In this document: one piece after another, positions 26,340-33,190 of the stretch
Numbering within the stretch: the first letter of the stretch is position 1
Layout: each line of letters opens with the position of its first letter
Assembly: GCA_017449485.1 (NCBI GenBank)
Contig: JAFTFP010000242.1
Coordinates: forward strand, 1-41,220
Length of the DNA: 41,220 nucleotides
Direction: 5' to 3'
Origin: Lachnospiraceae bacterium
Lineage (GTDB): Bacteria; Bacillota; Clostridia; Lachnospirales; Lachnospiraceae
The notes under the pieces: model-generated
Told to the model about the DNA's origin: nothing
Database searches by the model: none
The model's input: the letters and a program-made list of their open reading frames with translations, nothing else
Translations under genes and position numbers: made by a program

Positions 26340-27191
26340 ATGCGTTTTGTAGTTGTGACAGGCATGAGCGGAGCCGGCAAGGCCTCCGCTATTAATATGC
26401 TGGAGGACATGGGCTTTTACTGTGTGGACAATCTGCCGGTACGCCTGATCGATAAATTCATGGAGCTGGTCAACCAGCCCGGCAGCGGAATCTCCAAGGT
26501 TGTGCTGGGCCTGGATGTCCGCACGGACGGCACCTTCGAAGAAGTGGAATCCGTGCTTTCCGCGCTGAAGGACCGCGGCTATCAGTACGAAATTCTCTTC
26601 ATGGACGCCTCCGATGAGACGCTGATCCGCCGCTACAAGGAGACCCGGCGCGCGCATCCGCTCTCGCCGCAGGGGCGCGTCGAGGACGGCATCCGCAAGG
26701 AGCGCGAGATTCTGCGCAGTATCAAGGCCAGCTCGGATTACATCATCGATACTTCCAAGCTGCTGATCCGGGAACTGCGGGAAGAGCTGATCCGGATTTT
26801 CGAAGGCAATGAGCACTACGAATCCCTGATGATTTCCGTCGTCGCCTTCGGCTTCAAGAAGGGCATTCCCACGGATGCGGATCTGGTCTTTGACGTGCGG
26901 TTCCTCCCGAACCCGTACTACGTCGAGGATCTGCGGGAGCTGTCGGGAAATGACAAGCCGGTCAGCGATTACGTGATGAACTGCCCGGAGGCTGTGGAAT
27001 TCCTGGAAAAGCTGGAGGATATGATTACCTTCCTGATCCCCAACTACATCAGGGAGGGTAAGAACCAGCTGGTGATCGGCATCGGCTGCACGGGCGGCCG
27101 GCACCGGAGCGTGACCATCGCCAACGCGCTGTATGAGCGCCTGAAAGGCAAGGGCAGCTACGGACTGAGACTGGAGCACAGAGACCTATGA
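26340..27191 (+). CDS. rapZ: RNase adapter protein RapZ
   Basis: 283 aa P-loop protein of the RapZ/YvcJ family. In E. coli RapZ controls the small RNA GlmZ and so amino-sugar synthesis; in Firmicutes the role is less clear. The N-terminus reads VVTGMSGAGKASAINMLEDMGFYCVDNLP. The residue after the P-loop Lys14 is Ala15, where Ser or Thr is usual, so nucleotide binding may be altered. The second half carries DVRFLPNP and the C-terminal signature IGIGCTGGRHRSVTIAN, which are normal. The gene follows murB by 16 bases and overlaps whiA by ATGA. In Bacillus a gluconeogenesis factor gene (yvcK) lies between the two; here it is absent. Confidence 0.95.
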   Translation: MRFVVVTGMSGAGKASAINMLEDMGFYCVDNLPVRLIDKFMELVNQPGSGISKVVLGLDVRTDGTFEEVESVLSALKDRGYQYEILFMDASDETLIRRYKETRRAHPLSPQGRVEDGIRKEREILRSIKASSDYIIDTSKLLIRELREELIRIFEGNEHYESLMISVVAFGFKKGIPTDADLVFDVRFLPNPYYVEDLRELSGNDKPVSDYVMNCPEAVEFLEKLEDMITFLIPNYIREGKNQLVIGIGCTGGRHRSVTIANALYERLKGKGSYGLRLEHRDL

Positions 27192-28117
27192 GCTATGCAT
27201 CAGAGGTGCGCGCGGAGCTCTCCGCGCAGAATGAGACGACAGGTCATTGCAGGGAGGCAGCGCTTATGGCGCTGCTGCTGTGTCTTAGCAAAATTACGCT
27301 CGCGGACGAGGATACGGTGATCGTGACGTTTCAATCGGACGAGGATGTGCTTGCAACAAAGTGCTTTACTTTGTTGGAGAAAACTCTTAATATAAAAATC
27401 GTGTCAAACCGGAATGAGCTCTTCCTGTCCAGAGAGCAGTGGTCACAGCTTCCGTGGTTCGTATTTCTGATGAATGCGGACACTGAAAATGGGACTGTTC
27501 CGGAGGTGATACAGGGAGTTCTGTCAAAGGACTGCTGCAGAAGAAGCTTTCTGAGAAATGCGTTTCTCGCGGCCGGAACCGTCAGTGATCCGGACAAGGG
27601 ATATCACCTTGAGTTCAACCTCGCGCGGCAGGATGCCGCCGAAGCGATCAGCTATATTCTGCTGCAGTATGAAATCCATTCGAAGATGATTCGCCGCCGG
27701 AAGAATTATACAGTCTATCTGAAAGATTCCGAGGAGATCATCGACACGCTCAGCCTGATGGGGGCGCACGCAGGTCTGATGCGGATGGAAAACTCCCGGA
27801 TTTTAAAGGAAGTGCGCAATTCCATTAATCGCCGCGTCAACTGTGAGGCGGCCAACATCGGAAAAACCGTTGCGGCAGCGCGCAGGCAGGTCGAGGATAT
27901 CGAGTTTCTGCAGCGAAGCGGCGCCTTTTCCGATCTGCCGGATAATCTGGTTGAGATCGCGCAGCTGAGGCTGGAAAACGAAGACATGCCTCTGGCGGAG
28001 CTTGGAAAGCTCGCGCATCCGCCGCTCGGAAAATCCGGTGTCAACCATCGTCTTCGAAAGCTGTCCGAACTGGCGGAGAAGACAAGAAGTACAAGGTTCG
28101 GCAAGGAAACACAATGA
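27188..28117 (+). CDS. whiA: DNA-binding protein WhiA
   Basis: 309 aa. The N-terminal two-thirds resemble LAGLIDADG homing-endonuclease folds without nuclease activity; the C-terminal third is a helix-turn-helix domain. The family region NCEAANIGKTVAAARRQVEDIEFL is present, followed by LRLENEDMPLAELGKLAHPPLGKSGVNHRLRKL, which is the DNA-binding end. WhiA affects sporulation in Streptomyces and cell division in Bacillus. Start ATG 27188 overlaps the rapZ stop. It is followed by the HPr-like gene with its own GAGGAG site. Confidence 0.95.
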   Translation: MSYASEVRAELSAQNETTGHCREAALMALLLCLSKITLADEDTVIVTFQSDEDVLATKCFTLLEKTLNIKIVSNRNELFLSREQWSQLPWFVFLMNADTENGTVPEVIQGVLSKDCCRRSFLRNAFLAAGTVSDPDKGYHLEFNLARQDAAEAISYILLQYEIHSKMIRRRKNYTVYLKDSEEIIDTLSLMGAHAGLMRMENSRILKEVRNSINRRVNCEAANIGKTVAAARRQVEDIEFLQRSGAFSDLPDNLVEIAQLRLENEDMPLAELGKLAHPPLGKSGVNHRLRKLSELAEKTRSTRFGKETQ

Positions 28118-28129
28118 GGAGAGCGTAAT

Positions 28130-28396
28130 ATGTTAAAAAAGTCGATGCAGATTGAACTGCCTCACGGACTGGAGGCGCGACCCGTTGCAGAACTGGTGCA
28201 GGTTGCCAGCAAATACAACAGCCGGATCTACGTTGAGCTGGGCACGAAGCGCGTAAATGCCAAGAGCATCATGGGCATGATGTCACTGGAACTGGATAAC
28301 GGTGACAGACTCATCGTCTCTGCGGATGGCGATGATGAACAGCAGGCAATTGCCGAGATTGAGAGCTTTGTAGGAGGCCATCAGATCGGCGCTTAA
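28130..28396 (+). CDS. HPr family protein, Crh-like (Glu at position 15)
   Basis: 88 aa. The fold and motifs are those of HPr: HGLEARPVA near the N-terminus and KSIMGMMSLEL in the middle. The regulatory Ser46 is present exactly at residue 46, with the normal flanks for HPr kinase. The catalytic His15 needed for sugar transport is replaced by Glu15 (the nearby His is residue 12). Bacillus Crh has Gln15 and Ser46, acts only in catabolite repression, and lies in the cluster with yvcJ and whiA. This protein has the same place and logic, so a Crh-type role with CcpA is likely and PTS phosphotransfer is unlikely. Whether Glu15 mimics phospho-His is unknown. Confidence 0.92.
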   Translation: MLKKSMQIELPHGLEARPVAELVQVASKYNSRIYVELGTKRVNAKSIMGMMSLELDNGDRLIVSADGDDEQQAIAEIESFVGGHQIGA

Positions 28397-28452
28397 TAAA
28401 CCACAGCAGCCGGACTGGACAGACGGAAGTGCGTGCATAACAGAGGATGACC

Positions 28453-28487
28453 GGCGTCTCAGACAGGATGTTTGAGGCGCCATTTTG
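28453..28487 (+). terminator. Probable terminator after the HPr-like gene
   Basis: GGCGTCTCA (28453-28461) pairs with TGAGGCGCC (28473-28481) with one G-T pair and is followed by ATTTTG. It is the first of five consecutive hairpins before the TraX-like gene. Confidence 0.55.
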
Positions 28488-28489
28488 TA

Positions 28490-28592
28490 GGATATGAGAA
28501 ATCATCAGATTTCTCATATCCGTACTGGCCCAGCTCCGTCAGGAGCTGTCCTGCGAAGCAGGATTATGAAACGTCTCCGAGACGTTTCATAA
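28490..28592. repeat. Cluster of four further perfect inverted repeats (hairpin-rich intergenic element)
   Basis: After the terminator four adjoining dyads occur. GGATATGAGAAAT (28490-28502) and its complement (28509-28521) have a 6-base loop. CAGCTCC/GGAGCTG lies at 28531-28548. TCCTGC/GCAGGA lies at 28549-28563. TTATGAAACGTCTC (28564-28577) and its complement (28579-28592) have a 1-base centre. All stems are perfect. There is no open frame here. It may be a mobile palindromic unit or a structured RNA. In this window I see only one copy. Confidence 0.75.
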
Positions 28593-28613
28593 GGCATACA
28601 TAAAAAGCAGAGA

Positions 28614-29345
28614 ATGAAGACGACTGATCTACGAATAATGAATCGCGAGCAGCTGAAAATGCTGGCGATTGTCGCGATGACCTGCAATCACGCCGCGTAT
28701 GCGCTGCTGCCGGCGGGGTCAGTCTATGCCCGCATTCTGATCTATATCGGCTATTTCACGGCGCCGGTCATGTGCCGGCTTCTGGTGGACGGGTACCGCT
28801 ATACGCGCTCGAAGAAGAAGTATGCACTCCGCCTGCTGATCACCGGCGCGGCGGCGCAGCTTCCCTACATGCGGGCGCTCGGTCTGCTGCAGCTGAATTT
28901 CATGTTCACCTTGCTGGTCTGCCTGCTCCTTCTGATGATTCTGGATGCGGTCCGGGATCCCCTCGGCCGTATTGCCGCGGCCGCCGCACTGATCGGACTC
29001 TCCACTTTCTGTGACTGGGGCGGGATCATTCCTGCCGCCGCCGCACTGTTTTATCTTGTGGGCGAGAACCGGAAGAAGCAGATCCAGGCCTATGCGGCGG
29101 TGACGATTCTGCACGGGATTTCGCAGATGCTGGTGAGAGCGGAGTCGCCGCTTTTTTCTCTCACGGATATTCTGGCAGAGGGATTATTCAGTATGATCGG
29201 CCCCGCGCTCGGCGGGATCTGCCTCTATGTGCTGTACAACGGCCGCAGATCGGAGCGCTTTCCCCGCTTTCACAAGTGGTTCTTTTATCTGTATTACCCG
29301 GCCCATCTGGCGGTTCTCGCACTGCTGAGGCTTTCTCTTTCCTGA
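28614..29345 (+). CDS. TraX-like membrane protein
   Basis: 243 aa, with about eight hydrophobic helices. NREQLKMLAIVAMTCNHAAYAL at the N-terminus and the C-terminal RFHKWFFYLYYPAHLAVLALLR are the hallmarks of the TraX family. The F-plasmid TraX acetylates pilin; chromosomal relatives in Clostridia have no known substrate and no pilin gene lies here, so the function is open. The ribosome site is weak at ATG 28614; ATG 28638 is a possible alternative. It lies between the hairpin cluster and a Na/Pi transporter gene, each probably with its own promoter. Confidence 0.85.
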   Translation: MKTTDLRIMNREQLKMLAIVAMTCNHAAYALLPAGSVYARILIYIGYFTAPVMCRLLVDGYRYTRSKKKYALRLLITGAAAQLPYMRALGLLQLNFMFTLLVCLLLLMILDAVRDPLGRIAAAAALIGLSTFCDWGGIIPAAAALFYLVGENRKKQIQAYAAVTILHGISQMLVRAESPLFSLTDILAEGLFSMIGPALGGICLYVLYNGRRSERFPRFHKWFFYLYYPAHLAVLALLRLSLS

Positions 29346-29354
29346 ATTGCATAC

Positions 29355-29383
29355 TTGCGCCCTGTTCTTTTATCCGATAATAT
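29355..29383 (+). promoter_or_regulatory. Putative promoter of the Na/Pi cotransporter gene
   Basis: TTGCGC (29355-29360) and TAATAT (29378-29383) are 17 bases apart, about 90 bases before the start. I found no PhoP box repeats. Confidence 0.45.
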
Positions 29384-29475
29384 ATTATTTGTGAGATTTT
29401 GCGAATAATAGATGGGGCTGAAGGAGACGAAACAGCCCGGAATCAGAAAAAGCCTGATCAAGGCGGGGAGAAAAG

Positions 29476-31548
29476 ATGGACATCTATGGTATATTGACAA
29501 TGGTCGGCGGCCTGGTGCTGTTCCTGTATGGAATCAGTACACTGGGGACCGGATTGAAGAAAGTATCCGGCGGACGCCTTGAGGTCATCCTGGAGTCGCT
29601 GACCAGCAACAAATGGAAGGCCGCGCTGATCGGCGCGGGCGTCACCGCCATTATTCAGTCGTCGGGTGCGACCACCGTCATGGTCGTCGGCTTCGTCAAT
29701 TCAGAGATTATGACGCTGGCACAGGGCGCCGGCATTATCCTGGGCGCCAATGTCGGTACGACGATCACGGCGTGGCTGCTGTCGCTTACGGGCATCAGCG
29801 GACAGAGCCTGCTTCTGAACATGTGCAAACCCAAGAACTTCGCACCGCTGGTCGGTCTGATCGGCGTCGCGATGACGATGTTCGGAAAGAAAGATAAGAA
29901 AAAAGACGTCGGCGGCATTCTGACCAGTTTCGCCGTTCTGCTGATTGGTATGACCATGATGGCGGATGCGGCCTCTCCGCTGGCTGATGATCCGAATTTC
30001 ACCAGTATTCTTACGATGTTCTCCAACCCGATCCTGGGCGTGCTGGTCGGTCTGGGCATCACCGGCATTCTGCAGAGCTCCTCCGCTTCCATCGGTATTC
30101 TGCAGGCCATTTCCACCACCGGTACTTTAAGCTACGCGGAAATGCTTCCGCTGCTCATGGGTATGAACATCGGCTCGGCCATCACCTGCCTGCTCTCCGC
30201 AGTCGGCGCTTCCCGGAACGGCCGCCGGGCTGCCTGGATGCAGATGCTGTTCTGCATTCTGAAGGTTGCATTCTTTCTGATTCCTTTCTATATCATTCAC
30301 GGCATTGTGGACTTTGAGTTCATGCACCGCGCCACCTCCCCGATCAACATCGCCATGTGGCACACCTCGTTCAATATCATCGCGGTGCTGATCGCGCTTC
30401 CGCTTTCCGATTACCTGGTTGCCCTGACCTTGCGTCTGCTTCCGACCACACAGGAAGAAGAGGCAGAGGGCCAGACCCGGAAGGCACTGCAGATCCTCGA
30501 CGAGCGTTTCCTTTCTTCCCCGTCCTTCGCACTGGAGCAGTGCCGCGTGGTCACCAATGAAATGGCCCGCTACACCCGGGAAGCTTTCGTGACGGCGGTC
30601 GGACTGATCACAAACTATACGGCAGAGGACGCCGCGCGGGTGGATCAGCTGGAGCGGACGGTGGATGAATACGAGGACAAGCTGGACAGCTACCTGGTCA
30701 AGCTCTCAGGTCTGACCTACTCCCGGAAGGATTCCCACACGCTTTCCACACTGCTGCACTGCATCAGCGACTTCGAGCGGATCACGGATCACGCCCTCAA
30801 CATCATGCAGATTGCGGCGGATATGAATGAGAAGGAATCGGTCTTCTCGGTGAAGGCGCAGGAGGAACTGCGCGTCTTCTCAGATGCTGTGACAGACATT
30901 CTGGACCGCGCTGTGCAGGCCTTCAGGGACGATGATCTGGCACTGGCCCGGACGATTGAGCCCCTGGAGGAAGTCATCGACGGCATCAACATGGAAATCA
31001 AGCGCCGTCACGTGCGCCGTCTGCGCAAGGGCAAGTGCACCATTGAGCTGGGCTTCTCGCTGACGGACGTCACGACAGATTTTGAGCGTATCGCAGATCA
31101 TTGCTCCAACATCGCCGTCTGCCTGCTGCAGGTCAACGAGGACGGCTTTGATACCCATGAGTATCTGGAGCGCGTCTGGAACAAGGACGATGAAGAATTC
31201 CGGAAGATGGCAGCGGACTACGAAGTGAAGTACGCGCTGCCGGGCAAGAAGGATGAGGATAAGCCGGTGATTCTGGAGGGCAGCGAGCTGGCCGCCGCGA
31301 TGACCCGGAGCCCGGAGGAGGAAGCCGCCGCCCAGGCTGCCTTTGAGGAGGCAGTTGAGGAAGTCCTTCCGAAGAAAAAGAAGAAGGACAAGGAAAAGAA
31401 CAAGGATAAAGTCAAGGACCCTGAAAAGGCCGCCAGGAAAGCCGAGAAAAAGGCGAAGAAGGAAAAGAAGAAGCTCGAGGAGCAGGCAGCGCTTGAACAG
31501 AGCAGAGCGGATGCGGAGGATCCTGAGGAAGGAACCGAATATCTGTAA
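29476..31548 (+). CDS. Na/Pi cotransporter family protein with PhoU-like domain
   Basis: 690 aa. The first half is the type II Na+/phosphate cotransporter domain with its inverted duplicated QSS motifs: IIQSSGATTVMVVG and GANVGTTITAWLL, then ILQSSSASIGIL and GMNIGSAITCLL. About residues 350-560 form a PhoU-like helical domain (RVVTNEMARYTREAF..., then DFERITDHALNI and DFERIADHCSNIAVCLLQV). The last ~65 residues are a highly charged Lys/Glu tail (KKKKKDKEKNKDK) of unknown use. GGGGAG precedes ATG 29476. The protein probably imports phosphate or regulates it. A bidirectional terminator separates it from the convergent pncB. Confidence 0.92.
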   Translation: MDIYGILTMVGGLVLFLYGISTLGTGLKKVSGGRLEVILESLTSNKWKAALIGAGVTAIIQSSGATTVMVVGFVNSEIMTLAQGAGIILGANVGTTITAWLLSLTGISGQSLLLNMCKPKNFAPLVGLIGVAMTMFGKKDKKKDVGGILTSFAVLLIGMTMMADAASPLADDPNFTSILTMFSNPILGVLVGLGITGILQSSSASIGILQAISTTGTLSYAEMLPLLMGMNIGSAITCLLSAVGASRNGRRAAWMQMLFCILKVAFFLIPFYIIHGIVDFEFMHRATSPINIAMWHTSFNIIAVLIALPLSDYLVALTLRLLPTTQEEEAEGQTRKALQILDERFLSSPSFALEQCRVVTNEMARYTREAFVTAVGLITNYTAEDAARVDQLERTVDEYEDKLDSYLVKLSGLTYSRKDSHTLSTLLHCISDFERITDHALNIMQIAADMNEKESVFSVKAQEELRVFSDAVTDILDRAVQAFRDDDLALARTIEPLEEVIDGINMEIKRRHVRRLRKGKCTIELGFSLTDVTTDFERIADHCSNIAVCLLQVNEDGFDTHEYLERVWNKDDEEFRKMAADYEVKYALPGKKDEDKPVILEGSELAAAMTRSPEEEAAAQAAFEEAVEEVLPKKKKKDKEKNKDKVKDPEKAARKAEKKAKKEKKKLEEQAALEQSRADAEDPEEGTEYL

Positions 31549-31549
31549 A

Positions 31550-31578
31550 AAAAGGACCGGCGTCATGCCGGTCCTTTT
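31550..31578. terminator. Bidirectional terminator between Na/Pi cotransporter gene and pncB
   Basis: AAAAGGACCGGC (31550-31561) and GCCGGTCCTTTT (31567-31578) form a perfect 12-bp stem with loop GTCAT. The A run on the left and T run on the right serve both convergent genes. Confidence 0.88.
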
Positions 31579-31603
31579 GTGTCATATTTTGCCCGAATAA
31601 AAT

Positions 31604-33064
31604 TTACAGATTCTTGTTGGAGAGCTCGTCCAGCAGCTGCAGCTTGGTGTCATACAGCTTCCGGGAGAGGTCGACGTAGATCTGGTGAGGGTTCACAAGA
31701 CGTCTGGATTCCTCCCAGAGCGTTGCCTGCTCCTGCAGGCAGTAGGTCCGGATGTCCATGGTCTTCGGGAACTCGTAGGTGCACTGGCCGTCCACGAAGA
31801 TCGGGATCATCATCTCGCGCAGTGTGAACTCGCCCGGCATCATCCTGGTCTTCTTCCAGGGCTCTGCGGGATCGAAGAGCAGAAGCGGTTCGTCCTCGCT
31901 GAAGTGTTCGTCCTCTAGGCAGATCAGATCGGCCTTGACCTTGCCGGAATCCTTCTCGTAGACGCGGTAGATCTTCTTGCTGCCCGGGTTGGTGACCTTC
32001 TCGGAATTCTCGGAGAGCTTGATCTTGGGAACAAACTGCCCGTCGCTGCCCATGACAGCCGCCAGCTTATAGACGCCGCCGAAGGACGGGTTGTCCTTGG
32101 CTGTGATCAGGTTCGTGCCGACACCCCAGGAGGTGATCGCCGCACCCTGCGTCTTCAGGGAATCGATCAGATATTCATCCAGATCGTTGGAGGCGGAGAT
32201 GATCGCATCCGGGAAGCCCGCCTCATCCAGCATTTTGCGCGCCTTCTTGGACAGGTATGCGAGGTCGCCGGAATCCAGACGGATGCCGTAGCCCTTGCCG
32301 AGCGTGCCCTTGTCGCGCATGTACTGGAAGGTGCGGATGGCGTTCGGGACGCCGCTCTTTAATGTGTCGTAGGTGTCGCAGAGCAGGATGCAGGCGTTCG
32401 GATACAGATCCGCGTAGGTCTTGAACGCAGTGAGCTCGTCGTCAAAGCTCATGATCCAGCTGTGGGCGTGGGTGCCCTTGACCGGTACGTCAAACAGCTC
32501 GCCGCACAGTACGTTCGAGGTGCCGATGCAGCCCGCGATGACCGCCGCTCTCGCGCCGTAGGTGCCGGCGTCCGGTCCCTGCGCCCGGCGCAGCCCAAAT
32601 TCCATGATTCCGTCTCCGCGCGCCGCGTAGCAGATGCGGGAAGCCTTGGTGGCGATCAGGCTCTGATGATTGATGATGTTGAGGATGGCGGTCTCCACCA
32701 GCTGCGCCTGCATGATCGGCGCGACCACCTTGACGATGGGTTCGCGGGGAAAGATCAGAGATCCTTCAGGCAGCGTGTAGATGCTGCCGGTGAACTTGAA
32801 CTCGGAAAGATACTCCAGGAAATCTTCATCGAAAATGTTCAGGCTGCGCAGGTATTCGATGTCCTGCTCGGAGAAGTGCAGCTCCTTGATGTATTTGACG
32901 AGCTGCTCGACGCCGGCGAGAATCGCGTAGGCGCCGCCGAAGGGGCAGGTGCGGAAGAAGGCATCGAAGATTACCATCTTATCGTTATCCCGATGCTTGA
33001 AATACCCCTGCATCATGGTCAGCTCATACAGGTCGGTCAGCAGTGTCAGATTCTGACGGTCCAT
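31604..33064 (-). CDS. pncB: Nicotinate phosphoribosyltransferase
   Basis: 486 aa. It joins nicotinate with PRPP to nicotinate mononucleotide in NAD salvage, in the cytoplasm. Family motifs are NLTLLTDLYELTMMQGYF at the N-terminus, FDAFFRTCPFGGAYAI, then FGLRRAQGPDA, THAHSWIMSFDDE, and the phosphate region GIRLDSGDLAYLSKKAR with SWGVGTNLITA. Length and start fit the longer bacterial type; AAAGGAG lies 7 bases before ATG 33064 (minus strand). It stands alone and converges on the phosphate transporter gene. The sirtuin elsewhere in the window consumes NAD, which gives a loose metabolic link only. Confidence 0.96.
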   Translation of the reverse strand: MDRQNLTLLTDLYELTMMQGYFKHRDNDKMVIFDAFFRTCPFGGAYAILAGVEQLVKYIKELHFSEQDIEYLRSLNIFDEDFLEYLSEFKFTGSIYTLPEGSLIFPREPIVKVVAPIMQAQLVETAILNIINHQSLIATKASRICYAARGDGIMEFGLRRAQGPDAGTYGARAAVIAGCIGTSNVLCGELFDVPVKGTHAHSWIMSFDDELTAFKTYADLYPNACILLCDTYDTLKSGVPNAIRTFQYMRDKGTLGKGYGIRLDSGDLAYLSKKARKMLDEAGFPDAIISASNDLDEYLIDSLKTQGAAITSWGVGTNLITAKDNPSFGGVYKLAAVMGSDGQFVPKIKLSENSEKVTNPGSKKIYRVYEKDSGKVKADLICLEDEHFSEDEPLLLFDPAEPWKKTRMMPGEFTLREMMIPIFVDGQCTYEFPKTMDIRTYCLQEQATLWEESRRLVNPHQIYVDLSRKLYDTKLQLLDELSNKNL

Positions 33065-33155
33065 AGGGGACTCCTTTCTGATGATTGAGAGTGAATGTAA
33101 ACAAATTCATGGAAAGAATACATCAAATGCTTCAATTTATCAATGAATCCGCCAG

Positions 33156-33184
33156 TTTTCATCTGCCAGAATCAATGTTACAAT
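33156..33184 (+). promoter_or_regulatory. Extended -10 promoter directly before the ABC exporter gene
   Basis: TTTTCA (33156-33161), 17 bases, then TACAAT (33179-33184), with TG one base before the -10. The start codon begins at 33191, seven bases after the -10, exactly where transcription would be expected to begin. No ribosome site lies before the start. Confidence 0.6.
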
Positions 33185-33190
33185 CCGCTT

